From: Candidatus Sulfurimonas marisnigri
GTDB taxonomy: Bacteria; Campylobacterota; Campylobacteria; Campylobacterales; Sulfurimonadaceae
Direction of reading: 5' to 3'
NCBI RefSeq assembly: GCF_015265475.1
Contig: NZ_CP054493.1
Location: 2,232,001-2,296,000, forward strand
DNA length: 64,000 nucleotides
A program made the translations under genes and the position numbers. Below are positions 1 to 9,547 of this stretch, piece by piece (the first letter of the stretch is position 1; every line of letters begins with the position of its first letter). The notes beneath the pieces were generated by a model that did not search any database, was not told the DNA's origin, and saw only the letters and a list, made by a program, of their open reading frames with translations.

Positions 1-346
1 AATCACCGGAGAGCATAATATTTCTACTCATACCTTTTGTAACATACAGGTCTGCTTTATAGCCGTAGTTTTTAGATAAAAAAGAACCGACTAAAATAAT
101 CAAAAAAGAGATGTGAAATAAAAACAGACCAAGCTTTTTTAACTTGTACATCTTTGCTCTAAAGATAGCTACTATTAAAAACAGAGCTAAAACACCTTGC
201 AAAGACCAGAACCATAAAGCATCATAGATATACTCTCTTGCCATACTATGTGAAGAGCTGTTTTCTATAAACGTTCCAGTAGCAATAGACAAAGCATAAA
301 TTGCCACAAAAACAAGTGCCACTTTCATAGAAAAGAGCTTATACAT
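1..346 (-). CDS. ResB-like cytochrome c biogenesis protein, 5' part
   Basis: Reading from an ATG at 346 gives 115 codons that run off the window edge without a stop. The peptide begins MYKLFSMKVALVFVAIYALS, then has TGTFIENS, a second hydrophobic segment and a third (FLFHISFLIILVGSFLSKNYG). That is the usual N-terminus of ResB/CcsB, with early transmembrane helices and the TFIE-type motif. ResB works with CcsA in system II to deliver and attach heme to apocytochromes outside the membrane. The start overlaps the last 8 bases of the upstream ccsA gene, so the two are translationally coupled. The gene is incomplete here, so fusion at its far end cannot be judged. Confidence 0.8.
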   Translation of the reverse strand, partial: MYKLFSMKVALVFVAIYALSIATGTFIENSSSHSMAREYIYDALWFWSLQGVLALFLIVAIFRAKMYKLKKLGLFLFHISFLIILVGSFLSKNYGYKADLYVTKGMSRNIMLSGD

Positions 347-1958
347 TTTTTCTATCCTTGTACGAAATAGCCACTAAACCAAAGAGGCTTAAAGCACCAA
401 TATAAGCATACCAAGGTACACGAGAACCACTGTCGCTTGCATATACATGTATAGCGTCAAAAAAGTAGTTTACACCAAAATATGTCATTAAAATAGTACT
501 AAATCCCAAAACCGACATTACAGAAAAGAGATAAACCCCGCTTCTCTTTGCAATAAATCTAAAATGGAGTATGAACATATAAACTAGTATAGAGATAAAT
601 GACCAAGCCTCTTTAGGGTCCCATGCCCAGACTCTTCCCCACGATTCATTTGCCCATACGCTTCCAAGCAGTGTACCGATTACCAAAAGAGAGAGACCAA
701 AAATCATAGATGCTTCATTTGTTTTATAAGACTCTTTGATTTGTTTAGCTACATGTAGAGAGTTTTTAGAAAATTTAAAAAGCACAAGAGTGATAATTCC
801 AAGCATAAAACTTAAGGCCAAAAATGCGTATGAGGCACTAATAATCGCTACATGTATAACAAGCCAGATAGATTGCAAACTTGAACTAAGTGTTGTTATT
901 CTAGGGTCAATCCAGCTTAGATGAGCCGCAAAAAGCATAACTCCAGCCATAAATGTAGTAACTCCAAGAGCAAAGTTTGATTTCTTAGAAAATATCAACC
1001 CAACAAGCAAGATTGCCCAAGCTATAAATATCATAGATTCATAAGCATTTGTCCATGGCGCGTGAGTGCTGATGTACCATCTTAGCCCAAGATTAAAACT
1101 ATACAGAGCAAAAAGTCCATATAAAATAAAATTAGCACTTTTTTCAATCAACATGTAGTTTTTTTCTCTAAGCACTTTTATAAAACTTAGAACTAATAAT
1201 AAGAGTCCAACTATTATATAAAATGGATAAATTTTCTCAAATATCAAAATCTTGTTATAAAAAAGTTCAGCGTCCACTTTTTCTTTAGTTAGTAAAACCT
1301 TAGAACCATAAAGCTTTTGAAACTCAGCAATCTTTTTAACCATCTCTTTGGCTAAATCAACATCGCCACTGATTAAAGCTTTTTTATTTAAAACCAAGAT
1401 TTTTTGAACGTCAAACTTTTGTGAACCACTAAATTTTTCTTCATATGTTTTTGGAGACAACCAACTGTTTTTTTCATCATTAGCCAATGGGAAGATTTTT
1501 AAATAGCCTTGAGTGTAAACATACTTAGCAACTTGAAGTTTTTCATCTATTTTTAACAGCTCTTTATCATAAGCTGTTCTTTGGCTTGCCTCTTTTTTGT
1601 TTGCCTCAGCAACTTCAAGCATCAAAGTATAAATACCATCTTTGTAAAAATCATTATAACTTTGCACTTTTGAATTGTATTCAAGCATAGGAACTTTTTT
1701 CCAAAACTCTGGAGCAAAAGTCATCCCTAAAACAACTTGATTATGATTAAGCCCAAACAACTCTTTTTTTCTTGTAAGTTTATTTAAAACATCCATATTT
1801 AGAGTGTCAAGCGGTTTCATACGGCCATCGCCGCTTTGAACACTCAAGCGGGAAAAAACCTCAGCATAACCTTTATCTAACTGGTATTTTAAAACATCAT
1901 CTTTTACGAAAGAAAAAAGCATGGTTGTAAAAAATAATAAAATTAAAAAAAATCGCAT
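339..1958 (-). CDS. ccsA: CcsA-type cytochrome c synthetase subunit
   Basis: Membrane heme-handling subunit of the system II cytochrome c synthetase. The 539 residues start with a hydrophobic leader, followed by a periplasmic region of about 220 residues (SGDGRMKPLDTLNMDVLNK) like the linker in fused CcsBA proteins. A bundle of transmembrane helices follows, holding the tryptophan-rich heme motif WGRVWAWDPKEAWS near residues 439-452. Campylobacterota normally make one fused CcsBA of about 900-1,100 residues; here the CcsA half is its own gene and ResB follows, overlapping by 8 bases. It starts directly after the stop of the preceding gene. Its place at the end of a cytochrome operon suggests a dedicated heme lyase. 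Confidence 0.9.
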   Translation of the reverse strand: MRFFLILLFFTTMLFSFVKDDVLKYQLDKGYAEVFSRLSVQSGDGRMKPLDTLNMDVLNKLTRKKELFGLNHNQVVLGMTFAPEFWKKVPMLEYNSKVQSYNDFYKDGIYTLMLEVAEANKKEASQRTAYDKELLKIDEKLQVAKYVYTQGYLKIFPLANDEKNSWLSPKTYEEKFSGSQKFDVQKILVLNKKALISGDVDLAKEMVKKIAEFQKLYGSKVLLTKEKVDAELFYNKILIFEKIYPFYIIVGLLLLVLSFIKVLREKNYMLIEKSANFILYGLFALYSFNLGLRWYISTHAPWTNAYESMIFIAWAILLVGLIFSKKSNFALGVTTFMAGVMLFAAHLSWIDPRITTLSSSLQSIWLVIHVAIISASYAFLALSFMLGIITLVLFKFSKNSLHVAKQIKESYKTNEASMIFGLSLLVIGTLLGSVWANESWGRVWAWDPKEAWSFISILVYMFILHFRFIAKRSGVYLFSVMSVLGFSTILMTYFGVNYFFDAIHVYASDSGSRVPWYAYIGALSLFGLVAISYKDRKNV

Positions 1959-2423
1959 CTATTTATCCTCTATAGGAGTATTAACCTCTTTTATTATCTT
2001 AATATGATTTATCTTCCAAGTGCCATCTTCCAATTGAATAAAGAAGTACCTCATATCATAGTCAGTTTTTACAGGTTCTGAGGAAACTTTTTTTCTAAAT
2101 ATATCTATATATCTGTATTTCCACTTCTCATGCGTGTCGAGTGTAGCAGTAATGCCATCTTGATTAAACTCACCAAACTTTATACCTAGAAGAAGGGCAT
2201 CCATAAATAGATAGTTGTCCTGATAAGACTCTAGCCAAATCCAAGTCTTAAAATATATCTCTTGCGTTAGATACTCTTGTAGATGGTCAAACTTCTTTTT
2301 TTTCGCTGCTAAAAGGACTCCGTGATTATACGAAACAACAAGCTCTCTAAAAGGCTTGTTATCTACTTCACTAGCAAATATAGTGAGTGAAAAAAAAATA
2401 TAAAATATAAAATATTTAGTCAT
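1959..2423 (-). CDS. small secreted protein, possible IMS/NTF2-like domain
   Basis: A 154-residue protein with a short N-terminal signal peptide (MTKYFIFYIFFSLTIFAS). The remainder is soluble, with a helical first half and a beta-rich second half (ATLDTHEKWKYRYIDI, then DYDMRYFFIQLEDGTWKINH). That pattern of paired strands ending in a 'dGtWKI' strand resembles ARC6-like IMS or NTF2-like folds, but this is a weak resemblance and no function can be assigned. It contains no heme motif. It sits between the large cytochrome (12-base gap) and ccsA (no gap), so it is probably a periplasmic accessory of the electron-transfer system or of heme attachment. Confidence 0.6.
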   Translation of the reverse strand: MTKYFIFYIFFSLTIFASEVDNKPFRELVVSYNHGVLLAAKKKKFDHLQEYLTQEIYFKTWIWLESYQDNYLFMDALLLGIKFGEFNQDGITATLDTHEKWKYRYIDIFRKKVSSEPVKTDYDMRYFFIQLEDGTWKINHIKIIKEVNTPIEDK

Positions 2424-2435
2424 GTCTCTTAAATC

Positions 2436-4580
2436 TTACCAACCGGTTGGCTTAGTCTCTGCTGTACCAGTTTGGTCACCAGACCTATGCTTATCACTAC
2501 AGCTAGGTCCATTTGCTAATATTTGATTTGCATTCCAAGTTGCACTACCTTTTGCTATTCTAGTAAAATAAATCTTATTTCCATTGTAATTATATGGTGC
2601 TGGAAAAGTAGTCATGCCCAACAATCTTGACATAGGAGAACCATGAGGAATTGCGATATGACATCTTACACATTCCAAATTCATCTCATTTCTTTCAGTG
2701 TGATTAGGTCCACCTTGTTCTATAAAGTGACAATTTCGACAAAAGACACCTGGGTTGTTTCCACTATTATTACTACTACCAGATTTAAATAGGGTTCCTC
2801 CTGAATCAGCTGGCCAATAATTATCAGTATTTTTACCTTTTAGCATAAACTTATAACTAGAACCATGAGGACCTTTTGGGTCAGTCCCTGTCTCATCAGC
2901 TGCTCCATGACAATCACTACAGTACATAGTCTGAGTACCTTCACTTTTCCATGGATCTCTCATCTCACTATCTTGTAAAGCTTTTGGAGAATTACTTCCA
3001 GTTCTACTACCGAGTGCAACATTTACAGGGTGACCTGAGCGGTTATTGACATTAAACTCCCACGCAACATCTGTAAAATTTACATTTGCATCACTAAATG
3101 TCACATATGCTGAGTGTGCAGGACTATTTGTCATCGTATCTCCATTCGCTCCATCAGCACCTATCCCCCAATATGAGTGACACTTAAAACACACCTCATA
3201 CTCATAAGTAGCAGTTTCGAGTGTTGTAAATGTTGTTGGCTGCTCCCATCTAGCTGTTGATGTAAAGGATGTTGGTCTAACTCCGCTAGCACCTTTTAAC
3301 GGACCTTCATTTGCTCCATTTACTATAAGGTTTGTGCCAGCACCGTTAGTTGGGTACAAAGAACCTGGTAGTGTACGGCTAATCTCTTTTACCTGATGCT
3401 GATTATGACAGTCCATGCACTCTACATGTTGAGAACTAGTCCAATCTATACCACTTGTTGGACCTTGATCATTTGTTACACCCGCACCATAAATATAATC
3501 TAGATTTGTGTGCTTTATATTTCCATTGCTATTTCTCAATGTGAATCCATGACCGTATTGCTCACTCATAGCAGTCTCTATGTCTTTTCCACCTGATGCA
3601 CCACCTGAACCGTGACATGGAGCTGTGCTTACTGTATCAGATGCTCCTTGGTAACATGTTTGCTCCTGCACTCGTCTTGTTAAATACTGGTCGTCACCTG
3701 CATTATGAGGAGTATGACAATTTACACATTTCATGTCAGATACCTTTGTACTAGCTCCATTTGAAAATTTAGTATTCACAGTTGAGTTAGTATAGGTAGC
3801 AGTTTTAACATCATGCGTGCTTCCTACAAAATTATCTTTTACATGACATGACATACATGTAGTTGCTATATTTTGTCCATGTGTCGCACCTGTATCTACT
3901 CGTAAAAACTTTCCATTCTCTTTGTGTGGGTCATGACATGAGATACACTCTACAAACTTTTGACCAGGATATCCTAGATATTCACGAAGCACTATTGGTG
4001 AATCTGGGGTAGCCTTTAGTTCATTGCCTCTAGATGCAGATTGTGAATGTGGAGCACCAGCTGACGGCATTGTCATAGTTTCCCCATATGATACTGCTAC
4101 TGGATGATGCTTACCTAAATCAGTACCTATAAAAGCACTACTACCACTCAACATTGTCCCATCACCAGCAACACCACCCATAGCAATATCACTACCATTA
4201 CCACTACCTGGAGCATTTGTAATAGCGCCAATAGCTACAGTTCCATCATGACAACTAAGGCATTGTCTAGATATTGTTCCTGGTTCTCCATTTGCACTTC
4301 CTAATACTGATGGCATTGGATACCCTGTTCTTCTCAAATAATCACTATCATACATAGTATAAGCACTAGCAGGCATACTTCTGTTCCATAGTGGGGCTCC
4401 AACAGGTTCTGCTCCATGTGGGGTATGACAAAAAACACAAATTTCCGTTTCTGACGTAGCTTTTACTGTTCCTCCAGTGTTACTAACGGAAAGATTATGT
4501 TTTGTGTTTACAATTCCAGCAAAAAGAGAGACTGATGCAAAAAATGATATTCCTATAACAAATAATTTAATAAACCTCAT
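2436..4580 (-). CDS. large multiheme cytochrome c with two abnormal heme motifs
   Basis: A 714-residue exported cytochrome (signal peptide about 1-21) with ten CXXCH motifs at residues 48, 107, 212, 242, 285, 388, 464, 554, 614 and 637. Two further sites are abnormal: C309-X12-C322-H323, and CSDKH at 694-698, where lysine replaces the second cysteine. Residues 27-246 (KHN, CHTPH, CLSCHDG, HHPVAVSY, CHDPH, CMSCH) match the spacing of the neighbouring 270-residue tetraheme protein, so the N-terminus is a paralogous four-heme module followed by a longer heme-bearing extension. The gene ends a tight operon with two NHL propellers, a PPIase and an outer-membrane barrel, and is followed by ccsA/resB. 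A role as periplasmic or surface electron-conduit cytochrome is inferred. Confidence 0.9.
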   Translation of the reverse strand: MRFIKLFVIGISFFASVSLFAGIVNTKHNLSVSNTGGTVKATSETEICVFCHTPHGAEPVGAPLWNRSMPASAYTMYDSDYLRRTGYPMPSVLGSANGEPGTISRQCLSCHDGTVAIGAITNAPGSGNGSDIAMGGVAGDGTMLSGSSAFIGTDLGKHHPVAVSYGETMTMPSAGAPHSQSASRGNELKATPDSPIVLREYLGYPGQKFVECISCHDPHKENGKFLRVDTGATHGQNIATTCMSCHVKDNFVGSTHDVKTATYTNSTVNTKFSNGASTKVSDMKCVNCHTPHNAGDDQYLTRRVQEQTCYQGASDTVSTAPCHGSGGASGGKDIETAMSEQYGHGFTLRNSNGNIKHTNLDYIYGAGVTNDQGPTSGIDWTSSQHVECMDCHNQHQVKEISRTLPGSLYPTNGAGTNLIVNGANEGPLKGASGVRPTSFTSTARWEQPTTFTTLETATYEYEVCFKCHSYWGIGADGANGDTMTNSPAHSAYVTFSDANVNFTDVAWEFNVNNRSGHPVNVALGSRTGSNSPKALQDSEMRDPWKSEGTQTMYCSDCHGAADETGTDPKGPHGSSYKFMLKGKNTDNYWPADSGGTLFKSGSSNNSGNNPGVFCRNCHFIEQGGPNHTERNEMNLECVRCHIAIPHGSPMSRLLGMTTFPAPYNYNGNKIYFTRIAKGSATWNANQILANGPSCSDKHRSGDQTGTAETKPTGW

Positions 4581-4592
4581 TTCAACCCCTCT

Positions 4593-5591
4593 CTATTTAG
4601 ATATATTCAGGCGTTTAAACATCTGAACTCTTTTATTATTTGTATCGCTAATGTATATTTTATCATTTTCTGATATAGATATATTAACAGGCAAAGAAAA
4701 CTCACCAGCTCTATTGCCATATCTACCTAAAACAAGCAGTAATTCACCTTTTTGATTAAAAATCTGTATAGCATTAAAGAGTGTATCACTCACATAAATA
4801 TTTTCATCACTATCAACTGCTATACCTCTTGGATTTACAAAACTACCTATCTTTTCCCCTACATTACCAAATGAACTTATGTAGTTTCCATCTTTATCAA
4901 GTATTTGCACACGATGATTTAAAGAATCTGTAACATATAGTTTGCCATTTTTACCAATTGCAATATATGTTGGTCTATTAAATTCTCCAGCCTTTTTTCC
5001 AAAATTACCTATAGAAAAAAGGAACTTGCCGTTAGTATTCATTACATGTATTTGGCTAGATACTGCGTCTACAATATATAAGTTTTTATTCTCTGGGTTT
5101 ATGGCAACACCTACTGGTCTCTTAATCCTAACATTTTGTATAATATGCTTAAAATCTCCATCTTCTTTAAAAACAAATATTTGTGCACGAACAGAATCAG
5201 AAACATAAATATTTCCTTCATCATCAACACAAACACCAATAGGGTATAAAAATGGCTGTTTACTTGATCCCTTTATATCTATGATTTCATCATTCTCTGT
5301 GTCAAATACATAAACAGACTTTAACGAAATATCTGTTACATAGATTTTATTTTTTACAATTTTTAAACCAAAAGGTGCTAAGAGTTTAAAATTATCTTCT
5401 CCAAAAACAAAATCACTAAGCTTAGAAAAAAAACCTTTTTTTACACCTGCTTGAGCTGCTGTAGAAAATGAATCTATGTACTCTATACGAGCAGGGTCAG
5501 GCTCTTGAGGCCAATATAATCTCTCTTGTGTCCCTGCATATAAACTCATACCAATAAAAAAAACAAACATTAACTTTATAAAATTCCTCAC
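4593..5591 (-). CDS. periplasmic NHL-repeat beta-propeller protein
   Basis: A 332-residue protein with signal peptide MRNFIKLMFVFFIGMSLYAG and six repeats of the type 'P.GIAVD..GNIYVSDT.N.RIQVF...G'. Examples are GVCVDDEGNIYVSDS near 120 and GIAVDSDENIYVSDT near 255. This gives a six-bladed NHL propeller, a scaffold for protein contacts rather than a known enzyme. It is closely similar in layout to the lipoprotein encoded at 8336-9475, so the two are probably duplicates within the operon. The gene lies 12 bases from both the barrel gene before it and the large cytochrome gene after it. I infer a scaffold or assembly role around the cytochrome. Confidence 0.85.
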   Translation of the reverse strand: MRNFIKLMFVFFIGMSLYAGTQERLYWPQEPDPARIEYIDSFSTAAQAGVKKGFFSKLSDFVFGEDNFKLLAPFGLKIVKNKIYVTDISLKSVYVFDTENDEIIDIKGSSKQPFLYPIGVCVDDEGNIYVSDSVRAQIFVFKEDGDFKHIIQNVRIKRPVGVAINPENKNLYIVDAVSSQIHVMNTNGKFLFSIGNFGKKAGEFNRPTYIAIGKNGKLYVTDSLNHRVQILDKDGNYISSFGNVGEKIGSFVNPRGIAVDSDENIYVSDTLFNAIQIFNQKGELLLVLGRYGNRAGEFSLPVNISISENDKIYISDTNNKRVQMFKRLNISK

Positions 5592-5603
5592 CCCTATCTC
5601 CTT

Positions 5604-7397
5604 TTAAAAATTTCTTACCAATTTTGCTCGCATAATTCCTCTAGATGTATATGTATCCTTAATAGAGCCGACTGTCATTGAATACATATAATCATAAGAT
5701 AATGTAAAAATTGTTTTACCAGCTACATACTTCATAGATGCACCACCTCCATAGGACACTTGCTTAGCAGTAAAATTATTAAGAGCTCTAGCATTTGATT
5801 GAATAGACAACTTCCTTCCTACGTATTGAAAGTTCAGAGATGAATTCGCACTAGAAATATCACTTGACACATCTTCAGTAATCAAACTATCATATGTATA
5901 ACCTGCCGATGCTGATATGGTGCTTCTTAAACCTATCCTTCTATTATACGACAAATTTGAATTATTACCATAAGATACAACAGTAGTGCCTTGCTTTAGT
6001 TGATAAGATGCAACAAATTTATTTGTAAGATATCCCAAGTAAGTTTCTAAATTTACGCTTGTGCGCCATGTATCACTGCTATCTTCTTGTGATTGCATAA
6101 CACGATTATATGAAGTAACAATTGTACCATTAGACCTTAGTCTTGGCAGGTTTTCTCTTAATGAAGCTCTAAGACTAAGAGTTAGTGTTTTATCTAAGCT
6201 ATCTTCTTCGGCACTAGTTTGATTTTCATCAAAACGTTCTGTTGTGTTACTCACTACATTCCCAACAAGTGAACTAGTGGTAATAATATTTCTTTGGTTA
6301 AATAAATTTATAGTTTTGCTGTATGTAGTTATTAGATTGAACATTGCTCTTTTATTCATATAAATGTCGTCTTGTGTAGTAAAATAACTTGCATTTTGAC
6401 CAACTAAAAGCCCTGGCAATATATTATAGCTAAACATCTGATTTAAATTTATCGTGCTAATTGAATTAGACCCTTCTGTAGGATTAGAAATATTATTATA
6501 ATCATATGGGGAATAATCTGTATTAACGATATCAAGGCCAATGGAGCCTAGTATATCTTTATTTGGTTTCCAGTTTAATACAATATTTCCATAGGCCACT
6601 TTAGTTTCAAGATTGCTCACATTATTGTCAATAGTAGTACTTTGATACAATAAAGAAGTATCCAGCTTAAAACTTTGACTTGGATAATAACTATAACTAA
6701 AATCAACAACATTATCTTCGCTATCTATTGCATTAGAATTTACATTATTTGTATCTACTTTTCGAATGTTATTTAGAAATCCTAATTTAAAACTTTGTCC
6801 AGTGCCTTTATAGTTTAAATTTACGCCATATTTAGCATCAGTTTCTTTTTCAGAAGTATTGCTTGAGTTTTTCTTGTTTTTACTTTCATTAAGATAATAG
6901 TTTAATCCAAATTTACCCAGGTCTACAGAACCACCAAAATTATAATTTTCTATAGTTCTTAAATAGTATATAGAAGTACTATTAGCATCTACTCCTATTT
7001 CTATTGAAGGTTCAGTAAACTTACTGTAGCCTATACTAAATGGGACTTTCGTACTTTTTAAAAATGAAAAATCACCACCATAATTATTACTTTGTGAGCT
7101 ATTATCATTTTTAATATTTGACATTGAATCATTTTGCTTTAAGTCTGAATAGTCTAAAGATCCATATACCTTATATTGTAAAATTTTTGGATGATAAACA
7201 TTTCCATCGTACAATAACTTATACTTTTGTGTAAATGTTTCTTCACTGTTCTTATAGTCTTGGGTTTCACTTTGATCATCTTCATAGTTAAACTCAATAT
7301 TACCACTTAAACCCTTGTCTGGATGATTTTTTGCCAGAACAACAGGTGAGCAAATTAACACAAGGCAAACAAAGGTTAAACAAAAATTCTTCATCAC
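5604..7397 (-). CDS. outer-membrane beta-barrel, candidate electron-conduit porin
   Basis: A 597-residue protein with a signal peptide ending near VVLA (residue 22). It is rich in Ser, Asn, Tyr and Thr, with alternating hydrophobic strands throughout, and ends in phenylalanine (AKLVRNF), the usual C-terminal signal for insertion by the BAM machinery. No plug or TonB box is visible. It also lacks the N-terminal CXXC of MtrB, so it is not a plain MtrB homologue. It lies inside an operon with a multiheme cytochrome, a PPIase and two NHL propellers. By analogy with porin-cytochrome complexes I infer that it encloses a cytochrome across the outer membrane. Ordinary outer-membrane roles remain possible. 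Confidence 0.75.
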   Translation of the reverse strand: MMKNFCLTFVCLVLICSPVVLAKNHPDKGLSGNIEFNYEDDQSETQDYKNSEETFTQKYKLLYDGNVYHPKILQYKVYGSLDYSDLKQNDSMSNIKNDNSSQSNNYGGDFSFLKSTKVPFSIGYSKFTEPSIEIGVDANSTSIYYLRTIENYNFGGSVDLGKFGLNYYLNESKNKKNSSNTSEKETDAKYGVNLNYKGTGQSFKLGFLNNIRKVDTNNVNSNAIDSEDNVVDFSYSYYPSQSFKLDTSLLYQSTTIDNNVSNLETKVAYGNIVLNWKPNKDILGSIGLDIVNTDYSPYDYNNISNPTEGSNSISTINLNQMFSYNILPGLLVGQNASYFTTQDDIYMNKRAMFNLITTYSKTINLFNQRNIITTSSLVGNVVSNTTERFDENQTSAEEDSLDKTLTLSLRASLRENLPRLRSNGTIVTSYNRVMQSQEDSSDTWRTSVNLETYLGYLTNKFVASYQLKQGTTVVSYGNNSNLSYNRRIGLRSTISASAGYTYDSLITEDVSSDISSANSSLNFQYVGRKLSIQSNARALNNFTAKQVSYGGGASMKYVAGKTIFTLSYDYMYSMTVGSIKDTYTSRGIMRAKLVRNF

Positions 7398-7406
7398 TTC
7401 TTGAAT

Positions 7407-8339
7407 TTACTTTATTATCTTTGCTTTTTTCTTTAACTTCTCAAGAAGCTCGTCTCGTTTAATTTTCTCTTCTTTAGTTTGTAAGTCTTTTTTTAAATTA
7501 TCTTTTATCTTGCTGAATGGAAGCTGCTTCGCTTCACCTTTTTCAATGACTTCTACTATATAACAACCCAGACCTCGTTCCATAACCTCACTAAGTTCCC
7601 CAGGCTTCATTTTAAACACTTCTTCTTCTATACTAGCAGTTATCTGTCCCTTATGCATAAAGCCCAAGTTACCACCCTTAACACGACTCCTGTCACTAGA
7701 GTATTTTTCTGCCACTTCCTCAAATGATGTGCCACTTTTGATTTTTGCTAATGCTTCATCTGCTTTTTTCTTTGCCTTTTTATTCCCTATAGGGTCCATT
7801 GGATTGTTTTTTATATATATCATTTTGATATTTATTCTCTCTGGCATTTTAAACTTGTGCTTGTTGTTTTTATAATATTCTTTAAGCTCTTTTTCTGTTG
7901 GTACGCTTTTTATGTTTTTTTCATAAACTTGAGCTAAAACTAACTCTTTTTTAAATGCATGCATATATAAATCGAAGCTAGTACGTTTCTTCTGAAAATA
8001 AATATCTAGTTGAGCTCTTGAATTATTTGCAGCCTTAAGAAGTTCCTTTTTTCTAGTATCTAAATCCTCTTGCTTTGGTTTAAAACCTTGTGAAAGTCCA
8101 TAAGTATAAAAAATATTTATATTTATAAGTTCATCTAAGGCTTTTTTTATCAACTCATCTGTTTTTGCTTTTTTTAAATTTGTATGAAAAGAAATTCTAG
8201 GCAATAGTTTTTCAACAGTATAATTAAGTTCTTCTTGAATTATTGCTGTTCCGTTTACTACTGCAACTGTATTTTCTGGAAGTACTGTCGCATGAGAAAA
8301 AGACAAAACAATAAAAAGTGAAACTAATATCTTTTTCAT
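7407..8339 (-). CDS. periplasmic parvulin-type peptidyl-prolyl isomerase
   Basis: A 310-residue SurA/PpiC-like chaperone-isomerase. A signal peptide (about 1-18) is followed by a helical N-terminal chaperone region (30-150). One parvulin domain lies at about 160-265, with EEVAEKYSSDRSRVKGGNLG and PGELSEVMERGLGCYIVEVI. A basic tail follows. The start overlaps the stop of the upstream lipoprotein gene by 4 bases and the barrel gene follows after 9 bases. In this setting it probably folds the beta-barrel or the proline-containing multiheme cytochromes. From memory, PPIase genes recur next to extracellular cytochrome genes in Geobacter; I could not check that here. Confidence 0.9.
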   Translation of the reverse strand: MKKILVSLFIVLSFSHATVLPENTVAVVNGTAIIQEELNYTVEKLLPRISFHTNLKKAKTDELIKKALDELININIFYTYGLSQGFKPKQEDLDTRKKELLKAANNSRAQLDIYFQKKRTSFDLYMHAFKKELVLAQVYEKNIKSVPTEKELKEYYKNNKHKFKMPERINIKMIYIKNNPMDPIGNKKAKKKADEALAKIKSGTSFEEVAEKYSSDRSRVKGGNLGFMHKGQITASIEEEVFKMKPGELSEVMERGLGCYIVEVIEKGEAKQLPFSKIKDNLKKDLQTKEEKIKRDELLEKLKKKAKIIK

Positions 8340-9475
8340 TTGTCACCATCCTTTTTTGTCTGTTTTTCTTTTTCTTTTCTTTCTCTTTCTAAAACAGCTT
8401 TAGGTGTATAATCTACATACTCTTTGTACTTTAATGGATTGTTTTTTTGCCATTTTTCACTTAAGTATTGAAACGACTGTACTCTTCCTGAAAAGCCATC
8501 AGCTATAATTAGTTTATCATTTTCATCAATATACATCCCCGAAATAAGTCTAAATGTTGCTGGTTCTACGAATCCTGCATGACCAAAATAAGTCATTATC
8601 TCACCTTCTTGATTAAAAACTTGAACATTATTAAATGCACTATCAGCTACATAAATATGCCCTTCACTATCAATACCTACCCCTTTTGGTCTTGCGAAGT
8701 CACCAGGTCTATCACCAACCTTACCAATACTTTTTATAAACTTTCCATCTTTATCAAAAATCTGTACTCTAAAATTTTGTGTGTCTGTTACTACAAAATT
8801 ATTGTTTCTTCTATCTATGGCAATATTTGTAGGGAAGTTAAATTCTCCATGAGCATTACCTCTTTTACCAACTTTATACAAAAGCTTTTTAGTAGCCAAA
8901 TCATAAGCTTTTACATCATGTGCTTTTGTATCTACAACATATAATCTATGAAGCTCCTTATCAATAGCTATCCCTGTTGGTGCTGTAAAGTCTAAGCGAC
9001 TTCCAAGAGTAAAAACTAAAGTTCCTTCTTGATATCCTGTAATTTTTTTTGCTAATATATCACTTATATACATTATGCCATCTTTATCAAAAGCTATAGA
9101 AACAGGACTAACAAAACTAGCTCCCTGGCCAGCGCCCAAGTATGCTACTTTTTTTGTTTTTTCATCAATTATAAAAACAACTCTCGTTCCTGTGTCTACT
9201 ACATATATTTTTCCATTTTTAAAAGCTACACCATAAGGTTTTACTATAAGAGGGTTTTGGACTTTTTTACTAGTATCACCAGTTATACTGTCTAATAAGT
9301 TAGTTTCTTCCTCTTCAACATTTTCACCTCTATATGTGTCTAGGTAAACAATACGTGGCTTATCAGGATATGGAGGAAACGCTAGCATTTCTTGTTTTAT
9401 CTCTTTTACTTTTGTTGAGCATCCTATAAACATAAGTTGCATAAAAATAAAAAGCACAGCCAATATCAGTTTCAT
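8336..9475 (-). CDS. NHL-repeat beta-propeller lipoprotein
   Basis: A 379-residue lipoprotein whose signal ends in the lipobox FIGC (cysteine at residue 19). Six NHL-type repeats span about 75-345, for example GVAFKNGKIYVVDTGTR, NIAIDRRNNNFVVTDTQNFR and GVGIDSEGHIYVADSAFN. A charged tail rich in Lys and Glu closes the protein. It heads the long operon: 72 bases separate it from the YceI-like gene upstream, while the PPIase gene overlaps it by 4 bases. It is a paralogue of the soluble NHL protein at 4593-5591. Anchored to a membrane, it probably scaffolds the cytochrome-barrel assembly; no enzymatic residues are evident. Confidence 0.85.
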   Translation of the reverse strand: MKLILAVLFIFMQLMFIGCSTKVKEIKQEMLAFPPYPDKPRIVYLDTYRGENVEEEETNLLDSITGDTSKKVQNPLIVKPYGVAFKNGKIYVVDTGTRVVFIIDEKTKKVAYLGAGQGASFVSPVSIAFDKDGIMYISDILAKKITGYQEGTLVFTLGSRLDFTAPTGIAIDKELHRLYVVDTKAHDVKAYDLATKKLLYKVGKRGNAHGEFNFPTNIAIDRRNNNFVVTDTQNFRVQIFDKDGKFIKSIGKVGDRPGDFARPKGVGIDSEGHIYVADSAFNNVQVFNQEGEIMTYFGHAGFVEPATFRLISGMYIDENDKLIIADGFSGRVQSFQYLSEKWQKNNPLKYKEYVDYTPKAVLERERKEKEKQTKKDGDK

Positions 9476-9547
9476 ATAACAATCCTTAAATTAAATAATT
9501 ATTTTTATTGTAGCAGATGAATTTAAACAATCTACTGTAAATATAGT

